Shown: piece by piece, positions 47,886 through 59,290 of the stretch
How the letters are laid out: each line of letters begins with the position of its first letter
Position numbering within the stretch: the stretch's first letter is position 1
From: Cunninghamia lanceolata
Taxonomy: Eukaryota; Streptophyta; Pinopsida; Cupressales; Cupressaceae
Reading direction: 5' to 3'
Length of the DNA stretch: 64,000 nt
Assembly (NCBI GenBank): GCA_027924645.1
Contig: BSBN01000040.1
Span: 2,728,001 to 2,792,000, forward strand
Position numbers and translations under genes: made by a program
Notes under the pieces: generated by a model
What the model was told of the DNA's origin: nothing
What the model saw: only the letters and a program-made list of their open reading frames with translations
Databases searched by the model: none

Positions 47886-48401
47886 ATGGATTTTAGTTAT
47901 TTCCATCCTTCTGTTGTTAAGTTAACCTCAGAGAACTATTTGTCTTGGAAACAAGGGATAAAGAATCAATGCCTTGAGCAAGATCTATTGCCCTATCTCC
48001 TTGGACACATTCCTGAGCCAAGTGACTATGAACAAAAGAATGCATGGTTTAACAATAATGACATAGTCTATGGACTAATATGTATTACTATTTTTGAGGA
48101 TATTCTACATCACATAGAGCACATTGAGTACCCTTTCACTACTTGGACCATCATCCAGCAGTTGCATGGAGACTTTGGATCTTCATCTGATAGTGATGTT
48201 TCCTTGGATGACCAGGCTCTAGTGGATGATACTAAGACTTTTGTTGCCCCTTCTTGTGTGGACACATCCTCATGGGATGATCAGTCTATTTGGTTGACAT
48301 ACATTGATGCCCCATCTACAGTTAAGGACATTCCTACTATACCTGTTGCTGCTTCAGAGTTCAGAGTTGCTTCTTCGAGGGCTTCCGGTGATTCTTTGTA
48401 G
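47886..48401 (+). pseudogene. Element 4 gag-like ORF (Copia type)
   Basis: An open frame of 171 codons starts MDFSYFHPSVVKLTSENYLSW. This matches the N-terminus of Copia gag proteins, where L-x-x-x-N-Y-x-x-W is conserved. LGHIPEPSDYEQKNAWFNNND and TTWTIIQQLHGDFGSSSDSD follow, the latter resembling the W-x-x-L-x-x-x-(F/Y) region. After about residue 105 the sequence becomes Asp/Ser-rich and unlike gag. A second short frame at 48465-48668 (DLDDTLEDIQLLFDDSHF) may be its continuation. There is no zinc knuckle and no pol. Confidence 0.65.
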
Positions 48402-48998
48402 CAGGATCATATACATCTTTAGGATTCACTTCATTGGGACCAATTTCTACTAGACATCTCTTGTTTGTTTGTAGAGTCTCACATTTTGGATCTAGATGAC
48501 ACTCTTGAGGACATTCAACTCCTCTTTGATGACAGTCATTTCATCACTATTATCTCATCTTCCTTGTCTTTGGATCTTGTACCTCCTGGTTCTCCACATG
48601 GGATTAGGTTGCTTCTACCTTCGTGCATTGAGACATCTTTTGATATTCACATGGGGACACTTGAGTAGAGTTCTGAGACATGATACATCATGAGGCTTCC
48701 TTCCTCACCTTGCTTCTTTAAGTGGGAATAATTACTTCTGCATTCACCATTGGATTTGTTTCTTCCTAAGGGGAGAAATGTCATTTGCCACAAATGGATC
48801 ATCTTCAACATTCATAAATGGGCATCCTCCTTCGACACCAGAGCTACTTCATTATGGGAGGGTTTCATAGTCTCTTTCACTCTCTTCTCTCTATATTTGG
48901 GGGGCTTCTTCTATTTTGGAGGGGAATTCATTGTACATGGGTGCCTCATTAGGCTTGATTTGTCGGCACTCATCTCTACATCCACCTAAGTTACGCTT

Positions 48999-49007
48999 AA
49001 GGGGGGG
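48999..49007 (+). promoter_or_regulatory. Element 4 polypurine tract
   Basis: aaggggggg lies immediately before TGTTAGTGTAGG of the 3' LTR. Confidence 0.8.
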
Positions 49008-49431
49008 TGTTAGTGTAGGTTTTTATTCATTTTTATAAGGTTTTTCCTACACATTTATTTAATCTTGCTTAGGTTAATAAAACATGTTTTATTAGGTGAG
49101 AGGATTATGAGGTGGACCACCTTCCTACATGTGAGCATCCATTAGCTATCTTGGGAAGATACTTTGCTGTCTTTAGTTTGATAGATGGTTGCTCCTCATT
49201 GGTCAGTGTTGCCACCTCCTTGCTCTCCCTAGTCTATATAAGCATGCTACCTAGCTTGTATTTTCATTCAATATTGGAGATAGTTATCTGATGCTATTTT
49301 GCCATTTGAGCATTTCACATCAATCTCTTGGTATCATTGTTATGCTGTTTCAATTTCTTTTGCATTTACAATTTATGTTTCTAACTCTTTCAATTGATTA
49401 TGGGTTATAATCTATTTTACGGATTCGAACA
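49008..49431 (+). repeat. Element 4, 3' LTR
   Basis: It is collinear with 43689-44110, with about a dozen or two differences by eye. It ends GGATTCGAACA and is followed by CGGAT and the rest of the Copia B LTR. Confidence 0.88.
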
Positions 49432-49512
49432 CGGATAAGTTGAAGTTGTTGGAATTGAAAATTGTTTAAATACTGATTCACCCCCCCTCTCAGTATTCTT
49501 GTGTGTCTAACA
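49432..49512 (+). repeat. Copia B 3' LTR, last 81 bases
   Basis: cggataagttgaagttgttg through gtgtgtctaaca matches 26069-26153. This is the right end of the Copia tandem. No target duplication can be tested because the left end of Copia A is lost. Confidence 0.88.
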
Positions 49513-51936
49513 GAAATGACTTAGGAAATGGGTTACCAAGAGATGTAATGGATACAAAATGATGATTTATGCATTTACAACATGTGGAGCGAAGATATAT
49601 GACACCTACTTTATTGAAATGTTATTGAATTTGAATAGGTTCATAGACACCATCTTCACTAGGGTTGAGGCCTTTTCCTTTATAGCTATCTTTTTATAAA
49701 ATAGAAAATCCAAGGCCATAGCATTTATAGAGTGAATAAAGAGATTCATCATTAGAATTATTATTACATTCATAAGAATTTGGGAGAGGGTTGATAATGG
49801 GTGGAGTAGGTTGGGGTTGGGGTGGCTAGCCAAAGGTATGAATATCCACCAACAAAGGAGTTATTTCAAAATATACATGATTGATTTTATACTATCTTAT
49901 ATATGATAGTGTGAAATCAAGAGCACCCCCAATCATCTCCATTGAATTTGGACAAAGAAGGTATTTCTTGGGGTGTGGTAGGTTTGATTGTCAATTGGTT
50001 TTGGGGAATGATAACACTTTGAGGTTTGGCCAAATAAACATACTTGAAAGGAGGTTCATCAACATGAATGATATAAATAGTATCCTTAAACACAACTTTT
50101 AGAGACATCATCATGGTTATCATAAGAGAAATAGATATTATAAGAGAGATCTTGAGATCACATGTAATGAACTATCTAGTGTGACAAGTCCTAAGGATGT
50201 GGCTAAAATAATGGTATCAATGGTTTCTTATCCTATATTATCAAACCCTTTAATGGAAATGTTAGATTGTTGCAGATTAGATATATCAATTTTGAGTTTA
50301 TGCAAAAATTTAGTACTGCAAATATTCAATCATATACATTAAAAACTAAAGCACATTTTATGGATGTCATCCCATATTATACCACTATAAGGGTAATATT
50401 TCATCAATTATAGAAGAGTTTGGAAGGTCATTATAATCAAATGTAATTGTGTTTACATTGTTTTGATGTATTTTAACATTATGGCATCCTAAGAAGGTTT
50501 TGTAATGGAAGCGATAATAGCATTATTTAAGACCTTTTGTAAGATATTCCTATATGTATCACATGTGCATAACAAATCCCAAATGGGTATCTTAGCTTGA
50601 GTATTTTGAAGTTGGTCAGTAAGGTTATACTATTTGGATACCTTAGTGGATAACTTAAGAGGAAGAGGTAAGGGAAGACTAGTGCTTGGTGAGGTTGGTT
50701 GAGGATTTGGGACCCTTTTTACTTGATCCACTCACTAATAGGTATGTCTTGCGATGTGGATATCAAGAATAGGATTGATGGATCAAAGCTAAGAGGCTTG
50801 GGAACATTAGGTCATCCACATAAAATGACATATTTGGAAGACATAGACATTAAATAAGTGGCACCTACATGGGGGTAAGCAAATTTAAAAACAAATGGTT
50901 TAAATTGAGGGGAGGTAGTGAAAAGGTAAGGGGTTTATTGTCAAAGAATTTGGGACCCCATATTTTTTCACAGTATTCGTGGGATTACTATTAAGGCCAC
51001 ACATTATAGTCTAGATGACTTGAACCATGTGGTAGGAAGGGGTAGAAGGAAGGGTGTGATGAGAATCTATACCAGAAATAGAAGGGAAAATCAATAAAGA
51101 TGACTTGAGAGAACACAAAAAAGTAGGAAGATGATGTGCATTATAAGCTTGCTCATCCATATGTGCATCATGAGCCTTTGATCACCATCATGATTATCAT
51201 AAGGTTAAAGGGATGACATTTATTTTCTTATGATAATATACCAAATTAACATTGTCATTTTAAAAACCATGAGGGGTGTGTTATTACCATCAATTTATTC
51301 TCTACACAATGCTAGGGGTAACTTACAAATGTTCTAAATATGTGTCATGTGTAGAGTCAATGGTGATGGTACCTTCATCAGTAAGATCTTGTATTTTCTT
51401 TTGTACTGCTTGACATTGATTAGTTGAATACCTAGCATCCTATGGTATGCATAAGAAAAAAGTGGAATATGATCATGTTTATGAGATTGTTGTATTCAAG
51501 AGTGGGTAGGGTGATTATTTAAGATTGCAATAGGAGTTTTAATATACATTCAAGAGTATCATGTAATGGCATGAAGATTCATCCTTCTTATTTCTTTTGA
51601 GATATAAGATGTTGGTTGTGTAGAGAAGGCACACCATGATGGACTATAGGTTGTGTGGGGGAAGTGAGGTTTCCCATGGTTAAGGAGATTAAGGGCTAAA
51701 AACTTGTGCTCAACTTTGATGGCTACTAGAGATAATTCAAAAAATGTTTGATACATTTAAGCCATGAATTTCTCTTGGATAATTGGCATGATATCTTCTA
51801 TGAAAGTATCTTGGAGATGGCAATTGAGAAGTGTCAATCCCATTTTAGCTACTAATGAACGGAAACAAAATGTTTAAGCTTTAACATGTTCATTGGGATT
51901 TTGTTTGCATTGTACTAAATTGTGTAATATTAATCT
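49513..51936 (-). pseudogene. Tat-like Gypsy gag, protease-linker and G-patch relic
   Basis: On the minus strand from 51936: QCKQNPNEHVKA, then RSLVAKMGLTLLNCHLQDTF (gag core), then a long decayed stretch. At about 50690-50490 comes QPTSPSTSLPLPLPLKLSTK, followed in register by YNLTDQLQNTQAKIPIWDLL and ILQKVLNNAIIAS. This is the Y-N-x-x-(D/E)-x-L-x-x-x-x-A-x-I-(S/P) motif that precedes protease in plant Tat-type elements. At about 49690-49620 a G-patch remains as YKGKGLNPSEDGVYEPIQ. No RT follows. Stops and shifts are frequent. The relic ends at the palindrome on one side and at Copia B on the other. Confidence 0.65.
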
Positions 51937-52542
51937 ATGATTGATTGGGCTTTTAGTGTTTCTTTAGATTGTTGGTATGGGTTCTAAGTGACTTTGTTGT
52001 TAAAAGATGTGGACTTTATTAAGTATATTTTTGTTAGTTTACAGTCATGTTTAGTCTTGTTTATCCTCTTATGTTAGCTCTATAAGTCCATCTTATAGTT
52101 TGGATGGGTTTTTCTATTGAGTTCAAGAAATTGTAGCCATTCTTTTTTTTGAAGATGCTTACTTTTCATTGACTTTATGATTCAGTGCTCTGCATGAAAT
52201 ATATTTATAAACTTATTTCAATATTAAAATATTAATCTTAAGATTAATATTTTAATATTGAAATAAGTTTATAAATATATTTCATGCAGAGCACTGAATC
52301 ATAAAGTCAATGAAAAGTAAGCATCTTCAAAAAAAAGAATAGCTACAATTTCTTGAACTCAATAGAAAAACCCATCCAAACTATAAGATGGACTTATAGA
52401 GCTAACATAAGAGGATAAACAAGACTAAACATGACTGTAAACTAACAAAAATATACTTAATAAAGTCCACATCTTTTAACAACAAAGTCACTTAGAACCC
52501 ATACCAACAATCTAAAGAAACACTAAAAGCCCAATCAATCAT
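51937..52542. repeat. 606-bp palindrome without spacer
   Basis: Arms 51937-52239 and 52240-52542 are exact reverse complements over 303 bases except for one pair (52138 C versus 52341 A). The centre is cttaag at 52237-52242. The arms are AT-rich and contain no recognised gene or LTR; flanks are tgtgtaatattaatct on the left and ttagtaacactaggc on the right. No target duplication is obvious. It could be a foldback or hairpin transposon, a recent inverted duplication, or a fold-back artefact of sequencing or assembly. Confidence 0.95.
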
Positions 52543-53390
52543 TTAGTAACACTAGGCTTATCCATCTTCTTGTCAAGATTAGCAACTATATTTTTAACAT
52601 TTCTCCTCAATATATTCAACCTAAATTCAATGGACTTCTAGATCCATTCATCTAGGTAAATTTTGATAGTAACTATTAGGATAAGAAGAGAAGAATCCTC
52701 ATCACTAGAGTCAAAAGCATTTCCAACAACACCATGTGAAGCAATAAAAGATGAGGCATCACCAAAAAAAATTACCATTCCCTAAAAACTAGAGCTATCA
52801 ATTGTAGCAAGATCAAAATTAAAATTATGAACGGAGTCACCCCCAATAGGAATAGGATTAGTATTGATCCTAACAGTAATATGATTAATATTACAATCAC
52901 CAACAATGTTGGGAACACTAACACCTACAATTGAGGAAGAACCACCAAGACCAAACTAAGTAGAAGGAATGTGATCACTTATCTTGAAACCAAAATTTGT
53001 ATACCTAGGTCAAACAAAGTAGGAACATTACTATCATCCACTAGAATAATGATCTCTTTATTATGCCAATCAACCTTTCCAAGAGAAGAACCCAAGCACA
53101 CCTTTTTTATAACCAACATCATGAGAAACTAGCATAGAATCATATATAATAACACCAACCTGAGAAGAAATACCAAATGAAGCATTGCCCCTAGAAGAAG
53201 TGGGAATCTTATGAAGCCCAAAAGAAGAAACATGACCCTTATCATCAAGGTCATCATTATCCATGACTACAATATCATCTTGTTGTAACTAATTATCATT
53301 TCCAAAGGAGAATTATCATAATTGGATTCATTATTAAGATCTTTAGGATCACCATCTAAAAGATTATTAATATCTCCCCTTCTTTTATGC
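52543..53390 (-). other. Sequence downstream of the LINE zinc knuckle, unassigned
   Basis: On the minus strand there are short Ser/Gly/Val-rich open pieces (for example MDNDDLDDKGHVSSFGLHK, 53264 down) but no domain that I recognise. It may be the 3' part of the LINE or another relic. On the plus strand the composition is adenine-rich with many cca/acc words. Confidence 0.35.
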
Positions 53391-53890
53391 ACCTACAAAT
53401 CCATATTATTAACCACAATAGAGATTGTGACTTTTTTGAAAATCCAACAAAAAATGACTCTTATCTTGGAGAATCTCATTATTCCTAGCAATTCATAAAA
53501 ACCAATTAAGAACCTTAGTAGACATAACCAACCACAACTTATCAAGAGATTTATCAAAATGAGAATAAATATAAAATTTCCCAAATAAGATATCAAACCA
53601 AATATTTGACTTCTTATCAATAATTGTATTCCAAGAAGGGTCAAAGTAGTTCTAGACTAACTTAGAAAATGAATAGTAAAAAATAGATGTAAAATGGACT
53701 CAACATTCCCACAAACTAAACAAGACTTAGACTCCTTACTTAACATGATAGCACCCACAAATTGTTAAACAAAAGAAATGATAGCACCCAAAACTTGTTA
53801 AACAAAAGAAACCATCTAAACATAGACTTCTTAGGTTCAATATTATAGACTAAATCCTTTGAGGGTAAAAGCAAGAAGTTGGGTCCACAT
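53391..53890 (-). pseudogene. LINE 3' domain: zinc-binding RT tail (zf-RVT)
   Basis: On the minus strand ESKSCLVCGNVESILHLFFT (about 53735-53675) is the Cys-Cys-His knuckle typical of the C-terminal domain of plant L1-type LINEs. SQIFGLISYLGNFIFI and GWLCLLRFLIGFYELLGIMR follow, with frame changes. Upstream on the same strand the LINE is interrupted by repeat R copy 2. Confidence 0.7.
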
Positions 53891-53919
53891 GTAGGGGAAG
53901 TCGCGCGGATGAAAAAAAT

Positions 53920-54927
53920 CCTGATAGGAACGGTGCCCGAGGCTAAACATGTACCCGCTTAGGAACGGGTACCCGTTTAAGAATGAGTGCCTGTTTCTAA
54001 ATGGTATTTAAATTTTAAAAAAGACCTACGCACTTTTTTCCCACACAAAAAGAACGGGTGCCCATTCTAAAATAGGTACCTATTCCTAAAATCTTAGGCT
54101 CGGGAAAGGCATGGTTAGCCAACCCCTTACCTTGGACCTGCAAGTACAAGTCCATGTTCAAAGCAAGAGAAAAGACCAACTTTACCAATATGGCTGACGA
54201 TGTTTTTTCTAAATTTTTTTACGAAATTAAAATCCATTACAAATGACAATGTGTAGTTTTCAAATATGTAATTTTTTTTATTGGACTTGTTTTTCTATTT
54301 ATTATTTAATATGAGCAAACTGGTCCAAAAACTTGAAATGACAGGTGTTTGTATTTTTTTAATAACTTTTAATTTTTAAAGTTTTTTTTTTAAATTATAT
54401 GTCATCAATCTACACATCATTTTTTACAGAATGAAAAAAATTCATTTTATGATTAGTTTTGCTCAAATTATGTTGGTCGTACATGAGGAGTTTTCAAAAG
54501 CAACAATTAGGGCCAATAAAAAATTAATAAAAAAAATATTTAGAAAAAAATTATAAAAAAATATCCTCATCAAACTTCATTGTACTACACATATTTCCCC
54601 AAAAGGAATTAGAAAGGTACTTTTATTTAGGTCAAATTATGATGGTCGTACACGTGCATGGTATGGTAAAAAAAAGTGAATTTTAAACAATGGTTTTTAG
54701 AAATGCCTATTGAAAATCAATTTGTATCATCTAAATATTAAAATAAATTACATACTTGGAAACTAGACTCCGAGTACTACATTTCATATTACTAACTTTT
54801 TTTAAGATTCAATCTTTAAGTGCCTCAAATATTTAGGTCAAATGTGACAAATTTTAAAAATCAGGGAAAACACTTCCACTTTTTGGCCAAAAAGTTGACC
54901 CAACTTCTTGCACTGACCCTTGAAACC
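53920..54927. repeat. Repeat R, copy 2, inside the LINE
   Basis: It is collinear with 9640-10637: a GGGTACCC palindrome (53967), gggtgccc variants, ccttggacctgcaa, tggctgacga, tagttttcaaatatgtaatt, caaattatgttgg twice or nearly so, and the end block cacttccactttttggccaa. The inverted pair at 54252-54278 and 54741-54767 is also kept. LINE sequence lies on both sides, so R is a discrete insertion unit. Left edge uncertain by about 30 bases. Confidence 0.7.
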
Positions 54928-56150
54928 TTTTAGACCAAGCATGCTCAGAATTGTGGAGGCCCTACAACTTACTAAGCTTGTTAAACCAGATATCTAAATA
55001 GGACAAATTTGAATATAAGAACTTAGGAGTGTCCTAATTTTTTACCACCTAATCATTAGATATTATTCCAAAGACTATCATCTCACAAAATAGCTTCAAA
55101 ACTGCCACCCAAATTAGTATGATCTTTTTCTATTGTCCAAGGTTGTCAAACTTGCATTGAAAAATCTCCCAAGGTAACAAACTTCCATTAACTAGAACAT
55201 TATCAATACTTTTAATACCTTTTTCTATCACAAGCTCTTAAGGAACAACCTCTTGTTGAGGCTAAAGGTGATTTCTTACCATCCAATGACCACCACAAAG
55301 ACCAAAAACCCAAAACATTATTCTTATTGTCATTAAACATCTCATGACCCTTTGTGAATTCATTAAAAAATAACCAAGCCTTCATAATAGAACCAAAAAT
55401 AGCATAGCTAAAAGGTTTAATATCAAGATGACCAAACAAAATGTCCCAAATGTGGAGATTCTAAGTTTAATTTATTTTAGCGACACTATAGAAATATTAT
55501 TTCTAAAATGGAGCTTTCAAGGCTCATACCCCTACATAGCTTTAATAACCCATTTAACAACAAGAGATATACCATGAAGAAAAATATCCTTAAGACCCAT
55601 GCCCCAAAATCTTGGGTTTGATACATTGATCCCAAGAAACAACATGGCACTTTTTATTCCCTTCACCATCTAACCAAAGAAAGCTTCTAATAATCGGCTA
55701 ATCTTAGGGGAGGCCACCAACCAATAGATAGAGAAATAAATTGCATAAGAAGAAATTATTTTTGACACAATTGAAAATTCCTACCCAAGGAAATAAGTTT
55801 TCCCTACCATTTAACAATCTTAAGAACAACTTTATCCATGACACAATCCTGCATTTCCTTTAGGGAGGGATTTAAGGAAAATAGAAACCCTTAAATACCA
55901 CACAATCACATTATGACCAAAATAGTGTCACCCTTTTTTAATAATCTAATTAGTAAAATAATCATACCAACTAATAAAATTAGTTTTTGGTATTTCAATC
56001 TTCAAACTAGAAGCCAAACAATAAATTCCAAGTTCATTATCCAATTTCTCAAATTAGATTCATTAATTTCAGCAAAAATTGAATTGTCATCAACAAATTA
56101 TAAATCAATAGCAGAATCCCCAAAAGGTGATCTTGTAATGAGCCACCCAA
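54928..56150 (-). pseudogene. LINE (L1-type) reverse transcriptase C-terminal part
   Basis: On the minus strand from about 56150: SPFGDSAIDL, a stop, FVDDNSIFAEINESNLR. FVDD is the RT catalytic box (usually FADD in this family). About 400 bases later comes NVSNPRFWGMGLKDIFLHGI, then SLVVKWVIKAM, the conserved PK..GGLG(L/I) segment after the RT. Then come EP*KLHFRNNIS and, near 55440-55210, the piece FGHLDIKPFSYAIFGSIMKAW. Many stops are present. The LINE is cut on the 5' side at about 56150; the endonuclease and first RT half are absent. Confidence 0.7.
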
Positions 56151-56847
56151 ACTAATACTATTTAAACAAGTAATATACTTGAATTATCCCAAGGATGACA
56201 CAGATTTGAATTTTTTAAATAAATAAATAAGTTTCATAATTCATGATAATGATGCCAATCTTACAAAAATTTAGAGTACATCATGATTCAAGTTTACAAA
56301 TAATAATTTAATACAAAATTGATTTAGGAATATGGTCCTATCAACCTACCATTAATCATCAATTATACTATATTTGACTTCAAAAGTGATACAATGTTCA
56401 TGGTCATCTTGATCAAGATCAAGTGCAAGCAATATGGTTGTCAAGATATAAGAGGGAGAGCATCATCCAAGTGCTTTACCTCAAACCATAGACCAAGCCA
56501 TCCCACACTCATCTTCCTACTAGAAATGGCCTGACCCTTCAATGAGGGTGGTAGATAATGACATCTACAATAAACCATAACCAAGTACAAGAACCAAGTG
56601 TAAAATATGTACACATTTGTCACATGTAGTTAGTCATACCCTCTAGATAATCATGACTTACAAATACACGCAACCTATGAATACAGTGAACTAACAATGT
56701 ATATAGCTATAGAATCACTTTAGCCAAAGCATTTAAATATAAATCACATATAGATGTGGGTCATCTACTCACATCACCACTATCTCTTGCTTGACTCGTC
56801 CATAAATGACCATAAAATATTAATGCAAACACAAAGTATAAATCAGT
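56151..56847. other. No gene seen
   Basis: AT-rich sequence with only accidental short frames and no recognised repeat. It separates the LINE relic from the 65-bp tandem repeat. Confidence 0.4.
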
Positions 56848-57112
56848 ACAAAAGTTTAGAAATATATTATCACCAAACCCCCCAACATACCTGTCCCTAA
56901 GTTGGTCTTAACACATAAGTTTTAGAAATATAATAACAACACCAAATCCCTAACATACCCAGCCCTTGAGTTGATCTTAACAAACAAGTTTAGAAATATA
57001 ATAACAACACCCAACCTGTGGCATACCCTGCCCCTGACTTGCTCTTAACACACAAGTTTAGAAATATAGTAACACCCAAACCCCAACATACCATGCCCTT
57101 GAGTTGGTCTTG
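56848..57112. repeat. Four tandem units of about 65 bp
   Basis: Each unit runs caagtttagaaatata(t/a)(t/a)a(t/a)(c/a), accaaa(c/t)cc, aacatacc, c(t)tgagttggtctta with small changes. The fourth unit runs directly into tgtatatgcc, the start of the LTR-like stretch. Confidence 0.8.
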
Positions 57113-58150
57113 TATATGCCTAAAAATGACACAACTCAGTCTAAATAAATATTCTTAATATTTATTCCCTTCTAATTCTTCCATCAATAAATAAATAAAT
57201 CAATTTATTTATTTGATTCGCATTCCTCTAAATTAATTAAATATCGAAATATTTAATTACCTCTTCTAAAGTCAAAATTAAATAAAAACCTTTATTTAAT
57301 TAAATTCTTCTAATCCCTCCAACAAATTAAATAATACCAATTATTTAATTAGTTCTTCCAAATTTATTCTAAATTAAATAATATCAATTATTTAATTGTT
57401 TCTTCCAATAATATCTTCTCTAAATTTAAATAAATCAAATATTTATTTAAGTTGTCTATTTGTTCTAAATTGAGTTATCTCTAAATATAATTCAATCCTT
57501 GTGCATATGCAATTAAATATTCTAAATATTTAATTGAGTTAAAATATCTTCTCATCCTCATTCAATTTCCATTCTCTAGTTTTATTCTCTTAACTAATTG
57601 ATCTACTCTTTTAATTGATTTTATCTTTTCAGTTAACTCATTCTTCTATTTTATTAATTCCTCTCATGCAAAACATAGTAAGACACATGTCTTCTTCTTA
57701 TTTGTACATGTTCCTCAACCGTTCTATACCATTGATCTTCTCTTTCCCAAGTCTATAAATTCAACCCTCTTCTTCCATTTCATTGATCCAAGCTTTAAGT
57801 AAACTTACTCTGCATGAATTAGAGCGTGCCTTTAGCACCAATTCCTTCATTGCTTGCGATCAACCTTGTTACCACACTACTATCATTGTTGTGAAGCTCA
57901 TCTTCATTACAAAGCATTATCATAGCCATTCTCCATTGACAATCTTGGAATAACAAGGAAATGAATTCTTTGAGGGCTTTTTTTTTTGGTACTTTTTCCG
58001 AATGTTGTAAGTTAATACAAGCATCTAGGTATAATTGAATCGAAATGACCTAAGTATTGCTTACATGGATTTTGATTTAGCAAGTTAATAAAAGCATCGA
58101 GGTATAATTGAACCGAGATGACCTGAGTATTTCTTGCGTATCAACAAATA
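57110..58150 (+). repeat. LTR-like sequence, plus orientation, boundaries uncertain
   Basis: It starts TGTATATGCC. Then come many short palindromes of the kind taaataa...ttatttaatt at 57180-57560, the same architecture as the element 2 LTR. At 57754 TATAAATTCAACCCTCT copies the element 2 LTR core (TATAAATCAACCCTCT). It is probably a solo or orphan LTR of a related family. Its orientation is opposite to the Gypsy pol genes to the right, so it is not obviously their LTR. I cannot place its right end. Confidence 0.45.
57754..57760 (+). promoter_or_regulatory. TATA box of the LTR-like sequence
   Basis: TATAAAT followed by tcaaccctct, shared with the 3' LTR of element 2 at 22339. Confidence 0.5.
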
Positions 58151-59100
58151 AGGATTGCCCCCGTTCATGTTAGACCTTGGATGTCCTCAATGATCTTTTT
58201 CCGATCATGTCTTTAGACAAGGCATCACATTACTAAAGTTTATTCCACAAGTAGAAAACAAAGAAAAATAATCACATCCTCATCATAGCATCTCTAGCTT
58301 TTGGCCTCCTCGAGTAGCATAGAAAGGCGTGATAGCAGAAATCAAGGCTCCATATTTTAACCATGTTTTCAATCCACAAAACATATTTGTATTTAAATAT
58401 GTTTGTTTCTTGCCATAATTTGGGTAAAACCATTTAGAATACCTTAGGTGTTTGTTTTCTTTGCTTGGGATAGGTTAAGGTCTTGCGTCAAAATTTTTCC
58501 TTGAAAAGCAGGTTTTGCTTGCACTTGCTTGCCTGGTGAAAGATTCCACAATCCTCATTGGTGAGACGGACCCTAAGGGACTGACCTAGTGCCTCAGGGG
58601 CTCATTGCTAAATGGCCTTGCCTACGTGATGACACAGAGGCAACGTAGTTCAGGGTAAACCCTAACGGACCTAAGACCTAGGTGATAGAAAGTGGTGCGG
58701 ATTTAGATGGATAAAAGGACTAGACATGGGATGGATGGGACAGTGGAGCCTTGGGGGTGCATTGAAAATGGCCTTGCCTACGTGACAACACAGAGGCAAC
58801 ATAGTTCATGGACATGGACCATGGATACTAACGAGAGACCCTATGCTAGGCTGACACTGTGGATAGGATATGGGATAAAACCTTGGTTGACAAGGCAACA
58901 AAGAGATAGAGTATCAAGCCATGATAGGTTATCATTAGGTTTTTATTATGGAATAGATATGGATTGAATGGGACACAAGTGAAGGAAGAATGGACACAAG
59001 GTGATTGGTTTCCCAAAGATGGAGGAAGCGGTTTATCACAAGTAACACCTATTTACCAGGTTTTCACCACTTGCTTTTATTTGCATGATAGCTAGAAAGT
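58151..59100. other. Non-coding stretch with a local duplication
   Basis: The phrase aatggccttgcctacgtga, then acacagaggcaac(g/a)tagttca, occurs twice (about 58611 and 58768). No domain is seen on either strand. It probably belongs to the 3' untranslated region of the Gypsy element on the minus strand. Confidence 0.5.
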
Positions 59101-59172
59101 ACACATGACACCTATTTGCCAGGTTTTCATCATGATACCTATCCAAGGCGCTTGTTTGCCGAGTTTTCACCA
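59101..59172 (-). other. Conserved non-coding block downstream of Tat-type integrase
   Basis: Minus-strand gtgaaaactcggcaaacaag, then ttggataggtatcatgatga, then tggcaaataggtgtcatgtg. The same blocks occur in element 2 at 19880-19952. The phrase gaaaac(t/c)(c/t)gg(c/t)aaa is itself repeated three times between 59050 and 59165. Confidence 0.7.
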
Positions 59173-59266
59173 AAGGACAATTTTTTTTTGTATTTTTGTT
59201 TTTTTTTTTGTTTTTTTTAAATTTTTTTGTATTTTTTCTAATTTTTTTAATTTTTTTGTATTTTTA
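59173..59266. repeat. T-rich low-complexity tract
   Basis: Long runs of T broken by g, c and ta. On the minus strand this is an A-rich tract just after the integrase stop. Confidence 0.9.
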
Positions 59267-59290
59267 TGCCCCCCTTACATTGGGATTCTC

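Larger units (their letters stand above)
43689..49431 (+). mobile_element. Element 4: non-autonomous LTR element with a Copia-type gag only
   Basis: LTRs of 422 and 424 bp start TGTTAGTGTAGG and end CTAACA or CGAACA. A primer binding site directly follows the 5' LTR, and a polypurine tract directly precedes the 3' LTR. The 4.9-kb interior has a Copia gag-like frame near its 3' end and no protease, integrase or RT. About 3 kb in the middle (44860-47600) is AT-rich, with local duplications and recurrent tggcgaat words, and may itself be foreign. Insertion in the Copia B LTR dates it as younger than Copia B. Confidence 0.8.
24133..49512 (+). mobile_element. Copia B: Ty1/Copia element carrying two nested insertions
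   Basis: Pieces 24133-27307, 38585-43688 and 49432-49512 join into one Copia element: LTR, PBS, gag, protease, integrase, RT, RNase H, PPT and LTR. Element 3 sits in the protease region and element 4 in the 3' LTR. Frames are broken in many places. Nearly every segment has a counterpart in Copia A, so the two can be used to correct each other's boundaries. Confidence 0.85.

Noticed and set aside
51937..52542. Palindrome as a pair of inverted LTRs
   Set aside because: There is no TG...CA boundary with PBS or polypurine tract, and no space between the arms.
58707..58967. 86-codon plus-strand frame
   Set aside because: It overlaps a local duplication in non-coding sequence of the minus-strand Gypsy element and has no recognisable domain.
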